DNA from: Plecoglossus altivelis
Taxonomy: Eukaryota > Chordata > Actinopteri > Osmeriformes > Plecoglossidae
NCBI GenBank assembly: GCA_036571765.1
Contig: BROE01000024.1
Span: 124,001-188,000, forward strand
Length of the DNA stretch: 64,000 bases
Direction: 5' to 3'
Numbering within the stretch: position 1 is the stretch's first letter; the number at the start of each line of letters is the position of its first letter. The translations under genes were made by a program, and so were the position numbers. The notes under the pieces are model-generated. The model did not search any database, had not been told where the DNA came from, and saw nothing but the letters and a program-made list of their open reading frames with translations. Shown in pieces: positions 34,701-44,628 of this stretch.

Positions 34701-37700
34701 TTACTACCAGCAATGCACACACAGCTCCTCTTCCAGTCATAAAGGGGCCGAATGGCCCAGGACGGAAGTGAAATCCGTGAGAATTTTGTATTATAATGCA
34801 AGTGTTTTCCGCACAACACAATGGGAGAGGAAAGGTATTGAGTAACAACAGAGTACCTTGAACAGGGAGGTCTTAGTTGGAAAAATTGTATCAGTGTCTG
34901 CAACAATCGGGTGGCTGCAATGACGAGTGATATCAAAGGTTTCATCAGCAGGATCAGAGCGCAACATTTTTTTTTTGCACAACTCATCGTTTCCTTCACA
35001 CGGAGGCACTAGTTGCCAAGACTTTGCCAAATGATCTTTCAGATGTACAGGGCAGGGTAGTGGACATTTCATAAAGGCGAGGCCATTAAAGTCCTGTATT
35101 TTTGCTGGCTCACACGTGGAAACATTTTGGACCACCTGTACGTGTTAATAGAAGAGCTCAGAGCATTCCTATCAGGAGAGAATTTGGCATATGCAGACAA
35201 TTGCAGATGCACAATAGTGCGCGAAACTCGCATACGTGGCCGATATCTTTAAGAACCTTAATAAACTTAATTCTAAAATGCAAGGTAAAGAGGAAAAATC
35301 TGAGTTCAGACAAATTGCAAGGTTTCAAGTCTAAACTCACTCCTTGGAGCCCTTGTGTGAAACGGGAGAGCTGACATGTTTCCTCTGTACAGTGAACATT
35401 CAAACAGCAAATTCAAGCCTTATCTCTCAGCATCTGCAAACCCTTGACAAGAGACTTAACTATTTTCCAGCCAAGACCTTTGCTGGTTTTGAATGGGTCC
35501 ATGACCCTTGGAATTTGTGTGCTTTGGAGACCACAAACGACCTGCCATAGCAGGCACAGAAGTGACAGGCAGAGATGAGATTATAAATAAAGGATGACAT
35601 TTTAAGATACGGCATTGGATATCTTTGGAAAAGGAATACCCAATACTGTCAAGTAACGCCATTGACCCTTTGCCACGACATGTGTGAACTGAGCTTTTCA
35701 AGCTTAATTTCCATCAAGAACAAGTAAAGAGAGGGCTTGAGAGGAGTTACATGTGTCTACCATCCATTCCTGAGAGAATAGAGCGGTTGTGTGTATCCTT
35801 CCAGGCCCAAGTCTCTCACAGAGATTAAGTCACACTCCTGTGCATGTGTGCTTGCGTGCACGAGTTGTAGTGTGCTATATGCGCTGTGCATTTGTTGTTT
35901 GTCTTGACCAGTAATAAAACCTTGCGGGTTTTAGGGGTAGAAATACTGCTGCAAGTGTTGTTTATGACAAGCAAGAGAGCCTGTCAAAAACTGACTCCCC
36001 CACTCCAACTGGTTTCCTTTGTCACTGGAAATAACAGCTATACTGGTCAACATGAGCTTCCATTAAGCACAGTCTACTGTTCAACATGAGCTCCCAAAAT
36101 GATTCTCAGGTGTGTCAGACCTTTAATTGTCCAGATAGAGGGAGGGGGGTTAGGTGACTGCTGAAAAACAGACTCCCCTCCTTCAACTGTTTTCCTTTGT
36201 CACTGAAAAGAAATGCTTTTGGAAGCACAGTCTACATAACTACAAAAGCTATCGAAATGATTTTCAGGAGTGTCAGACCCTTTACTGTCCAGATGGGGAG
36301 ATTTTTTAGCAAGCAAGAGCGCTTGCCTAAAACTGACTCCCCCCTCCCAGAACAATTCAGAGCTTAAAGTCTCAGAATAGGGAGGGGCAAGAAAACATTG
36401 TCTAGATGATAAACCTAATGCACTTTCAAAGGTAAGACATGAGCCCAGAAGGGCGTTCACTTTGTAAAATAATGAATAATCTTCGGCACGCATCAAACAC
36501 AATTAATATGCGGCCATCTATCAATATGAATATTGACTAGATGATAAACTTTGCACACTTTCAAGAATAAGACATGAGGACATATGGGCATATAGAAATG
36601 AATGTATAATCTTCGGCAGGCACCAAACACTATTGATATGCAGCTAATATGAATATTGACAAGATGATAAACTTAGCGCATTTTCTCAGGGTGTGGGGGC
36701 ATCATAAAGGACTTATGCATAGGGCACCAAAAGGGCTAGCAGCAGGTCAAACATTTAATAATAAGAATTTAAAGGAATGCAGACATGCGGCCAAAGGTGC
36801 TGCTCAGCCAATGGAACTTAGATAATTAAATATGTTCACATTTGATATATACTATATTTTTCCTTAAAGATGATATATGGTCCAGTTACCTAGACATGGA
36901 TTAAGCCTAGTCCATGTTCTCTTACTTTTGGACAACAGGTTTAATCCATATAAAACTGTGCCATTAATAATGTGCACTCCTTACTTGGGTTTAATTAATG
37001 TCACTGTTCCTTGCTCCAAGAATTTACTACTCCATTCAAACATGGTCTGACTCACACAGGTCTCCATTCTCTATAGGTTCCCATCCTTATCCAGCGGAAA
37101 AAACACAACCTGTACATTTTTATTTAGTCTCATTAACATTAAAGATTTTTGTGCATTCCCTGTGTTAGATATTACCTGTATGTTGTCATGGGTATTACCT
37201 GTGTTCTATTTCTTAAATAAGGCTACTCTGTGTACTCCCCAGCTGCATTCAATTATTGGTATTCCTAACCTGTTTTCTTGTAATACTTCCATTTATTTGC
37301 TTCCTGTTGCACCACAATTTATCCTTGGGTATACCCATCACATTGACTGGAGAATCTGCCCTTACCATTTGTGCTCTCCACTGCCATCTGTGGGCACCAT
37401 ATAGATCTCTTTAAATGTGAATATGATGTATATTGTATACAAAACTAATTATTTTATCAGTAAGTAATCAGTGGCTTACAAAATAGCCTACAGTTGTAGA
37501 TAATGACACTACCAATTCATAATAGCCTAGTTCTTAATGAGAGGACAGGTTTTCTCTTTTGCAATGATAGTAATCTAGTTTCCTCTCCGAAACAAAATGA
37601 AGTGGCAGCACCCAATTTTATAAACGTGTACAGACATCAATTAGGTTTAATATACACGTACAAAGTTTACATCTGTACACAAACGTTTACAAATGTTTTG

Positions 37701-37930
37701 GTACAACGGAGGGGACAGACGTTAAAAATGGCCGACACGAACGTTCTTATCGAGGTTTTGTTGCTGTTGGCCTTCTATAGCTTTCTGCCCTTAGGGTCAC
37801 CGCGCATGTCACGTGAAAACTATTAATAGGCTACATCATACAGATTATTCCCACATTATATATAGACAGATGGTCCTACTTACCCCTGAAACAGAGTTGG
37901 ATAAGTGAATTTCAAAACAGACAGGACATA
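22747..37930 (-). CDS. tmem241: TMEM241 nucleotide-sugar-transporter-like membrane protein (lacks first coding exon)
   Basis: TMEM241 is a multi-pass protein of the SLC35-like drug/metabolite transporter group, thought to act in the Golgi. Exons in transcript order: 37884-37930 (YVLSVLKFTYPTLFQG), 31918-31995 (WQTLIGVLLLLLSGKLGYVE), 31163-31244 (SWLPGSLLFAGNIYAGSRAL), 30789-30866 (PIAFFFTLHNASEVV), 30518-30543, 30406-30457 (VVLLSAVSLPLHDPQ), 28212-28260 (FDQAGYTWGVIHLCSL), 27883-27928 (GAYRVFQTNFKPNHL), 26837-26858, 26678-26750 (LLLAFAAHPTG), 23649-23718 (DLSEALKFPFLLSLQFQSGC), 23163-23256 (LLGFFLLLATVKLKSSLAPE) and 22747-22815. All thirteen phases agree, giving 261 codons plus stop against about 296 residues in human. 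The 26- and 22-base exons were placed by phase and splice sites. The final exon (22 codons) is the weakest. The first coding exon was not found. It is the neighbour of rbbp8 in mammals too, and the two genes are tail to tail here. Confidence 0.9.
24000..25278. other. tmem241 intron, no feature recognised
   Basis: Overlapping frames at 24068-24311 on both strands and 25024-25209 (+) have no motif or splice context I recognise. They are treated as chance. Confidence 0.5.
25279..26466 (+). mobile_element. Tc1-like transposon, internally deleted
   Basis: Ends CACTGCACAAAAAAGGGAAC (25279) and GTTCCCTTAATTTCTTTTAG (from 26442) then CAGTG (26466) are inverted repeats. TA flanks both sides (25277-25278 and 26467-26468). 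A broken transposase begins with ATGAGACGGAGTCTACAACC at 25557 (MRRSLQPTQVQAQVVQLIQD), with later pieces such as VMVWGGISLGDRTALHV (25895 on). Length 1188 bases, shorter than a full Tc1 (about 1.6 kb). It lies in a tmem241 intron, opposite to the gene. Confidence 0.9.
28636..28882 (+). mobile_element. piggyBac-like MITE, copy 1
   Basis: TTAA borders (28636-28639 and 28879-28882) enclose CCCTCGTACTT on the left and GGGTCATTCTGACCCGC then AACACAAGAG on the right. TTAA targets and a CCCTNGTG-type end fit piggyBac-like MITEs. A second copy lies at 33342-33601. No transposase. Confidence 0.75.
32140..32440 (+). promoter_or_regulatory. CRE-containing candidate promoter
   Basis: A consensus CRE, TGACGTCA, occurs at 32147-32154, followed by GGAAGGGGCACGCAGG. 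This block precedes the candidate first exon of the ZBED-like gene. It could instead be regulatory for nothing that survives. No TATA box is evident. Confidence 0.4.
33342..33601 (+). mobile_element. piggyBac-like MITE, copy 2, inside the ZBED-like gene
   Basis: The right edge is TTAA (33598-33601) after GAGAGCACAAGGG; the left edge has decayed to CTAA (33342-33345). The body matches 28636-28882, including CAACGCTGAAATAAAGCAGG, ACCCTGTATCCTTTTGGGC and CGGGTCATTCTGA. It interrupts the ZBED-like frame between CTAIA and KMLGPQAAK. Confidence 0.85.
33815..34850 (-). mobile_element. RTE/Rex3-like non-LTR element, 5'-truncated
   Basis: Minus-strand fragments include GSKSDLFPVHVGFGQGCLF (reverse-transcriptase palm, about 34730), EEFKYLGVLFTNERRM, SRKAKLLIYWSIFMPTLTYG (34372-34163) and a C-terminal PPEELEE-like block ending with RLLPLRPG. 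The 3' end (33815) shows short GATG repeats, as described for Rex3. Multiple frameshifts. It lies antisense in the ZBED-like gene, whose reading resumes at about 34860. Confidence 0.75.
35984..36350. repeat. Tandem repeat, unit about 175-190 bases
   Basis: Two full copies and a partial third share ACTGACTCCCCC, TTTCCTTTGTCACTG, AAGCACAGTCTAC, AATGATT-TCAGG-GTGTCAG and TTTACTGTCCAGATGG-type phrases at regular distance (35990, 36168, 36335). No coding sense seen. Confidence 0.7.
36394..36690. repeat. Tandem repeat, unit about 130 bases
   Basis: Three units begin with TAGATGATAAAC or AAGATGATAAAC at about 36401, 36537 and 36663. They share AAGACATGAG, ATAATCTTCGGCA, CACCAAACACTATTGATATG and AATATGAATATTGAC. 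The third is partial. Confidence 0.75.
37730..37826 (+). other. Small frame starting MADTNVLIEVLLLLAFYSF
   Basis: ATG at 37728 sits in a good context (AAAATGGCC) in CpG-containing sequence. A hydrophobic 30-residue peptide ends at TAA (37824-37826). The surrounding frame is 107 codons (37503-37826). It is antisense to the neighbourhood of tmem241 exon 37884-37930 and could belong to the 5' region of that gene rather than being coded itself. Unrecognised. Confidence 0.2.
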
Positions 37931-38599
37931 CTGCAAAAAAAAAACATCGAACGTCATCAAGAGGGCTCGTCTATCGCTGCTTTCAAGTGTTCATCATCGG
38001 AATCTTACAAAACTTAATGTGTTTTATGAACTTGAGAGCCAGCTCGGCCGACTTGAACGCAGCATGAAACTAGACAGACATGACAGGATAGCGATGTAGA
38101 AAGTTAGCAACTGAAACGCTTCATGAACCTCGTTGGTTAGCGAAGAATTTCAGGAAATAAGAAACTCAATCTCAAAAAAGTGCAGTTAAACGGAAGAATA
38201 GTGAGTTTACATATCATCGCTCACGCTCAAATTTGATTGCATTGTAATGTTACCCATAAAATACAAAATGTTAAAGGACGAGGCTGACCTAGCCTACTAA
38301 CCTTATTTGTAAAATACGACAGCACGAAAAAAAAGCTAAATGCTAGCCCAGTTACATGTTTTTTCCAATGCATTTGTTTTCCTTCCCTTGGATTCTGTCG
38401 GCTTTGTTCATTTGTTTCTCACGGACACGTAGGTTTTCATGTCTCTTGCCCAGTGCCATCAGCGTGAATTTAAAAGACCTCGATAACGATTTTTGGATTT
38501 GAGAATTTGCTTTCAGAATAAGAGCATGACCTGAAACGTGATGATCGTGGATTTTATGCCAGGCTTAGTTTTTTATTTTATGTCAATGCAATGCATCCT

Positions 38600-38910
38600 C
38601 TACTAACTGAAACTTTGTCATGTTACTCATGCTGGACCCCTCAGTGTATAGTAAGAATCATTTGATGCTGGGATACAGAACTGACTATAGAAGGGGGTGC
38701 CTTTTATGGCAGGCTTTCTGTATTCCTTATTGCCATGAAAGGCACACACTGTTAACTCCGTCTAGTAATGTGTCCCATGTCTGAAACTTAGTATGGTTAT
38801 TCATGCTATTCCCCTAGGTAAACAGTGAGAAGCATTTGATGTTGGGATGTACAGAACCGACAATTGAATGTGTGCCTTTTGTGGCAAGAAGGAATACAAG
38901 CCTGCCATGA
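38600..38910. repeat. Direct repeat pair, about 190-base spacing
   Basis: Two copies share CTGAAACTT, then AAGAATCATTTGATG and AGAAGCATTTGATG-type blocks, and GTGCCTTTTATGGCA against GTGCCTTTTGTGGCA. The function is unknown. Confidence 0.65.
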
Positions 38911-39003
38911 AAGGTACCCCCTTCTATTGTCAAGAACATAAGACAAGACAAGAACTGTTATTTACACACATAAGTGACATTCATCTCTTGAATTCAGTAT
39001 TAA

Positions 39004-39576
39004 GTGTCATATGTGTTAAGTAGGATATATGTCTCGCCTCTGTTTGATTGTGATGTCAAGACGAAATCCTTCATTTTCTGTGTGATGTGCTCTCCCACCA
39101 AGAGCGTGCCCCTGATGGTAGCCGTGCATCGAGTGCACAACACAGTAAATGTGGCTGGTGTTCCTTGCCGATATCTGACATCCCTGCTCATGAACGCGTG
39201 CACGTTGCTTCTGCAATGCAGTGACTCCTTTAGACTTTACTATTCACTTCGTAATCAATTTAGCCTGCATTTCACTCTTCTTACTAAACTAATAGTTTTT
39301 TTATTTGAGTCTTTTAAGACAAAATCTAGTTGTTTTGTTAAAGAACCAGATGGTCTGATGATGTCCAAACAAAAAGTTACATCCTCCACGGCCTTGTGCA
39401 TCTTCTTATCTCCTGTGTTGACAGTTGTCAACATCAGGTCTCTTGATGTACCCACTTTAGTCCCTTGGGACTACCATTTTTCCTCCCCTGTCAGAATGCT
39501 GACCTTGTGCATTCCCCCTCACACCAAAAGTAACATCCCTGAGAGATTTATCAACTTGGTGCATAAGTCTTCATGA
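39004..39576 (+). other. Unexplained 190-codon frame
   Basis: This is the longest gap-free open frame in the window other than the gcm2 last exon. It has hydrophobic stretches (FSLHFTLLTKLIVFLFESF) and four or more cysteines in the first 90 residues, but no domain I recognise. The integrase relic at 39780-40510 is on the other strand. It could be chance, a relic, or a part of an unknown mobile element. Confidence 0.25.
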
Positions 39577-39779
39577 TCATTTTCCTGTTTTTATTGCAGC
39601 ATTGATTACATTTGAAATACATGTATATGTTAGCAGCATTAAATCAACAGGGTAGATCTAGTTTCTCCACACACCCCACCATACATTAGACAGTAATGTA
39701 AAATACCTGGTGGTAACCTGAGCCTGAACCTGTGTTGTGAGCAAGTAAGTACCTTCAGATTATTCTCTCACTGTTCTTG

Positions 39780-40510
39780 ATGCCCATCCAGAATCTTCCC
39801 AATGGCCGTCTTCAAGATCTCTCATCCAAGGCCTTTAGTCTGGGGGTGGTAAGCTGATGTGAATCGACGCTCAAACTAATTCTGGTTGACCTACATGAGA
39901 AAAATGTCATCATTAGTTTGGTGTTTTATATCCACAACACATTGAATATTTTATTCAGCATCTACCTGACTCTGTCAAGATCACATTGGGTGTGCCATAG
40001 GCGTGGAAGATGCCAATCAGGACCTGGGACATTGCCATGGCATTCCTGTCCTAGAAGTACATAGAACACAAGAAAAGTAATTGAGTTATAATGTAGCTGA
40101 TAAAACAGCTATATTATAGCTAAGTTACTTTTCTTGAGTTCATGAGAATTTAAAGGTAACAACATGATAGACGTGTCTATTAAATGGACCAATGTAACAC
40201 CTGAATGGGACTGACAGCCACCTGCTTGAAGTCACTGTGAGGCAGTAAAGATTCCCATTCCTGCGTGCCTTGAACAGTCAGATGATGTCCACACCTGGCA
40301 TACAGTCAAATAAATGTTTTGGCATAATTAATAATTAATTCTAGTATACTGTCAAAACATTTTCCCTTAAATGTTGTACATGTAGAACTCACCAACCATG
40401 TGGCGAGGTGAAACAGGCTTGATACTCTTCAACTTCGGTGCCTCTGTCTTCATCTTTTTTGACAAGGCACACAGGTGGGGACCTTGAAATCAACAATAGA
40501 GATCAAGTTG
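39780..40510 (-). pseudogene. Integrase-like relic (gypsy or Ginger/KRBA2 type)
   Basis: Minus-strand fragments include a zinc-binding-like CHLCALSKKMKTEAP, then LKSIKPVSPRHMV (about 40500-40390), and MSQVLIGIFHAYGTPNVILT, then ESG (about 40050-39970). The order and the YGxPxxxxTEsG phrase fit the core of retroviral-type integrases found in gypsy retrotransposons and KRBA2-like genes. Stops and gaps separate the pieces. Confidence 0.45.
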
Positions 40511-40689
40511 ATATATGTTGTGATAATATGTGCTCCTTAGCAGTGTTTCAACAATGATATTGTTACTGTTTGTAACAGTTTTTTCATACCCAGTCAAGCC
40601 AGTAGAGTCAAGTCAGTTTTCATATCAATGTCAGTATAGGAACTGGTTTATCTTTACCAACATGCACTTCAGTCAAGAGTGGCCAGCAT

Positions 40690-42010
40690 TTGGAGGTGCT
40701 GATTCTCATTCCAGCTGCGTCTCATTCGGCTGCAAATCACTCCAGTGCACACTGCAGGTCCCGGTCTGATGAAGCCATGAGGACAACGTCATCTGCAAAC
40801 AGCAGAGATGAGATCCTGTGCTCTCTGAAGTGGACACCCTCTGACCCCTGACTGCACCATAGAAACGGTGAAAACGATGAACAGAACCGGAGACAACCAG
40901 GCTCCATAGGACTCCTTCAGTTTGATAGCATCCCTTACTTCAGGTGTCCACCACTGGGTTCGAGAATCGCCGCCGTGATAGGCACCAGACACCTTACAAC
41001 CACAGCTCCCGGCTGCTGCATCGACTATGGAGGCCGAGAACATGGTCCACTCATACTCAATGTCTCCAGTCCCCTCCTTCAGGAAGTGCAAGGTGAAGAC
41101 CCTGCTGACAGAGGGCTCCGCAAGACGTTCCCAAAAGACGATTTTGGTACCGCACGATATGATTGGGCCTGCCAAGTCTGTCCGGCTTTCTCCCCCGCCA
41201 GCAGATCCAACTCACAAGCAGGTGGTGATCGGTTAACAGCTCTGCCCCTGTCTTCACTTGAGTGTCCAAGACACGCACCTGCAGATCAGAGGACCTGACG
41301 ACGAAGTCGATCATCGTCCTCCGGCCTAGGGTGTCCTGGTGCCACGTGCAATGATGGTTGCCCTTATGGTTGAAAATGGTGTTCGTTATGGACAAACTGT
41401 GACTAGCACAGAAATCCAAAAACAAAAAACACCGTTCGGTTTCAGATCAGGGGGGCGTTCTTTCCAGTCACCTCTCTCCAGGTGGCGCTGTCGTTTCCCA
41501 TGTGGGCATTGAAGTCCCTCAGAAAAACAATGGAGTCCCCGGTTGGTGGCGGCTGAGCTGTGGGCCCATAAGCAAACCCACACCAGCTCGCTGCCTCTCC
41601 CCATGGGCAACGCCAGAGAAATGTAGAGTCCAGTCTCTCTGAAGGATAGTGGTTCTGGAACCCAAGCTGTGCGTGGAGTCAAGGCTGACTATATCTAGCC
41701 ATTAACGATCAACCTCCTGCAAAAGCTCACGCTCCTTCCCCGTCAGTGAGGTGATATTCCATGTCCCCAGTGCTAGAGACCTCGCGCATGGCATTGGTCT
41801 AGGCACCTGCCCCTGACCACTGCCCAAAACGCACTGCACCGGCCCCTATGGTCCTTTCAGCGGGAAGGTGGTTCCACGTTGCCTTTTTGGGCTGTACCCA
41901 GTTGGGTCCCATGGGCAAAGACCTGGCCAGCAGGTGCTCACCTGCAAGCACCCACTCCAAGCCTACCTCCAGGGTGGGGCCCAGGTATCACCAATCTGGA
42001 CAAAGCAGCA
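40690..42010 (-). mobile_element. RTE/Rex3-like non-LTR element, 5' half with internal deletion
   Basis: The 5' region on the minus strand (42010 downward) reads into LALGTWNITSLTGKERELLQ (about 41770-41710), start of an AP-endonuclease. It continues with AHSSAATNRGLH (41600), LDFCASHSLSITNTIF, WHQDTLGRRTMIDFVVRSSD and ELLTDHHLLVSWI (41425-41200), then drops, after a deletion, into the reverse-transcriptase part near 40700-40900. Same family as 33815-34850. Inactive. Confidence 0.8.
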
Positions 42011-42279
42011 GACCTTGAATCCTTTCAAACTTTAAAATTGCTTAGTTCACAAACATTGTGTAATGTGTATTTATTTATTTATATTGACTTTTCATTCATT
42101 TTCTGAAGGAATTCAATGTAATGCCGTTGGATTTCTTTACCACATTTACCACACCACACAATTTTTATACATTTTATGTGTGTGCATGCATGTTCCACAT
42201 TTGTCTTTAAGGTAATATTGCTTATCTTTTTGTCTTTTTACCACTTTTAGATCATATTATAGTACAAAGCTCCTTCAAC

Positions 42280-42355
42280 CACCAAACCCAACTCTAACCC
42301 TCAAACCTAATCCTAACTCTCAAACCTAGTTCTAACCCTCTATCCTAACCCTAAA
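42280..42355. repeat. Degenerate telomere-like CCTAA repeats
   Basis: A run of AACCCTCAAACCTAATCCTA and similar words, including TATCCTAACCCTAAATA. It resembles a decayed interstitial (CCCTAA)n tract on the plus strand. Confidence 0.5.
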
Positions 42356-42399
42356 TACATTCCTACCTACTATTATGTGCAAAGTATCATACCATATGC

Positions 42400-43960
42400 A
42401 GCCTGCAGATGGCAGACTTACCTAAAGACAACAACCAGACTAGTTTTGCCCTTTACCAGTACAGTATCACAGGGCTTTGGAACAGGCAACTATCATTAAT
42501 AGATTTGAGCGAAATGTATATTTGCAGCACAATTAAATAAATGGATTTGACTTCATATGTATTTTGCACAATGGGGAAGGGTTGGTCTGCCCAACAGTGC
42601 CTATCAATGTCCGCTATACAGTGACCTATCTGAGGCAATGTACTGTATTAAATGACCTCTATCCAGCACAGCTGAGAGTTCAGACGTACCCTACTTCAGA
42701 ACACAAACAATAGAGAAAGGCACTCCAAGTGTGACAAGGGGCTAAGAAAGAAAGCTCTCAGTACTGGTAGCCATCAGTGTAGACCAGAGCTCAGGAGGAT
42801 GGTAGAAGGGAAATGGATTTTGAGACGTCCATTATGTTAGTCTGCAGGCTCTCTAAAAGAGGGTTAGGGTTAAGCCCCAGCTGATGACCTGCACTTTGCT
42901 TCAAATCCCTTGGATTGGGCAGGCTGTGTAGTGGGGTAGATTCTGCACAGTGTGTGCATGTCAGGGGTAGTCTCTGTTTTATTTGTTTATGTAGATGTTG
43001 GCTCTGTATCATGTCTGGGGATGGATCTGGATCTGTAGGTTATAGGAGCATGTAAACCTAGGGACATACCTTATGGATAGTGAGAATGGATGCTAAAGGT
43101 TGAGGGAGGCTAACAGGTCAGGAAGCACTTGAAATCTAATGAGCCAGTGACCTGAATGCCTTTGAGGCGGGGTGCAACACCTCAAGCACTTCACTGTGTT
43201 TGGCATCCACAGCCAGTCTACATGGACAAGCTTGGAGTGTTTACAAAACAGAAGGCCGTAAAGGTGACTATACCAGACTCATGAGATCACACCACACACC
43301 TACCATTTTATTGTACACCTTTTAAAGCTGATTGCTATGAAAAAGTACTCTAAAAGGTTTAGTGGTAGAGCTTTTGTCAATAGATCAAGAGATCGGTGGT
43401 TCAAATGTGTGTCGCTGTAGTCGATAGTGTCTGCTAAATTAATATATTGAGGTGATGATTATGGTTGCTGTCAGCCGTAGCCTGTCAGCAGCAGGTGTAG
43501 TTGTTGATAAGGTAGTCATCAACTAGGTATAGTTCAAGAGAATGTTGTCTGCCAGGTAGGTATGGACTTAGAGAAGGTTGTCTGTCAGGCAGGTATGATA
43601 TGGTAGGAGAGAAAGTAGCCGGCAGCACGTATGCTACAGATTCTATGGGGTAGATGTCAGTGGCCAGGTGTTCTGGATGCTTCTCAGATGTGTGTTTATA
43701 CTGAAGCTCAGATTACAAAAACTTGACCTGTGCTCTGAGGCTGCTGCTCTGCTGTAATCAGCACAGTTGTCAGTGAATACTTTCCCTCCTGCCTCATGTT
43801 TGTAGGGACATCTTTGCTTGTTGTCCCTTTTTCCCCCTCATTACCTCTGCGTTTTAAACACACTGCAGGGCATGAAGGAGGACAAGGGGGAGGAACAGGA
43901 GGAGATGTCAGGGATAGAGGAAGACAGAGGTAAAAGACAGAACAGGGTGAGAAAATGTGG
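42400..43960. other. Intergenic, no gene recognised
   Basis: No exon, RNA gene or mobile element was recognised between the RTE/Rex3-like element and the 35-base minisatellite. Small frames are AT-biased and lack motifs. Confidence 0.5.
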
Positions 43961-43977
43961 GAAGACTAGTATTGTCT

Positions 43978-44118
43978 GAAGGAAGTGCTAGAACCTGGTT
44001 CTGTCTGGAGGACAGAGAAGTCCTGAAACCCGGTTCTGTCTAAAGGACAAACAAGTGCTAAAACCTGGTTCTGCCTGGAGGAAAAACAAGTTCTTGAACC
44101 TGGTTTTGTCTTAGAAGA
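43978..44118. repeat. 35-base minisatellite, four copies
   Basis: Consecutive units of 35 bases built on AGTGCTAGAACCTGGTTCTG followed by TCTGGAGGACAAACA, with copies at about 43985, 44020, 44055 and 44090. The minus-strand frame through them is repetitive and not a gene. Confidence 0.9.
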
Positions 44119-44607
44119 TGCTGATTCTGGTTCTGTGCTCTGATCCTCTTTCATCTCTCTGACAAACAGGCAGAGCTGAGTCCATCCATGTGTTATCACA
44201 TAGGGGAGACAACAACATCATCAAAGACTGAGGAGGCTAATCTGACCCAGCATCTCTGGGATGAACTATCTAGGGACCTGCAGTAAAATACAGACTACTG
44301 TGATCTACGTCTACAAAACATCTCCCTGATACATTGCAGAGCAAACAACAAATCAAAGCCAAGTTCACAGAAGTGCAATTTGTTATCTGATTATTTGTAT
44401 AGTCAATTATGGTTATGACAAAATACATTTTATCAAGTTGAAATTGGGGGGTCTGGGAGATTGACATCAGGTGTACTTTGTTGCACTGGCTTTTAGTGGG
44501 ATGAGTTCCCCACTACAGGAGGGCCTCGCTAACCCTCTGAACTTACTAATGGACAAGGATGCTCATCCCCCTTACTCTTTTTCTCTATCACTCCTCATTC
44601 TCCTCAA

Positions 44608-44628
44608 CACACACACACACACACACAT
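44608..44628. repeat. (CA)n microsatellite
   Basis: About ten CA units. Confidence 0.95.

Larger units (their letters stand above)
32441..35830 (+). pseudogene. ZBED/hAT-transposase-like gene (ZBED5/SCAND3 type), broken
   Basis: This gene class derives from hAT transposases: a BED zinc finger plus a hAT core. A candidate first exon, 32441-32495 (MDSLLCIEAANCSGHRAF, then a donor GGTGAG), is phase-compatible with 32952 (KEVETSSKTKKRQYDDNN). The BED finger follows (CGMKLSNQAMVPRKLKRHLT), but its first cysteine is Arg in PLRVLC. A 12-base tandem duplication gives LEDSYLEDSYL. The frame is broken by a piggyBac-like MITE (33342-33601), resumes at KMLGPQAAKDIAAVPLSNST, is broken again by an RTE/Rex3-like insertion at about 33815-34850, and resumes near 34860 (NCISVCNNRVAAMTS), then with many stops to HLQTLDKRLNYF and WVHDPWN (35344-35550) and a final TTFLCEMSFSS-like region near 35640-35720. 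Clearly inactive. It sits antisense in a tmem241 intron. Confidence 0.8.

Noticed and set aside
34462..34999. A cluster of 128-163-codon minus-strand frames
   Set aside because: They are overlapping shadows of the RTE/Rex3-like insertion and of the ZBED-like gene, not separate genes.
39255..39455. Minus-strand frame opposite the 190-codon frame
   Set aside because: It has no start context or motif and overlaps the longer plus-strand frame.
43966..44199. A repetitive 77-codon minus-strand frame
   Set aside because: The repeats come from the 35-base minisatellite.
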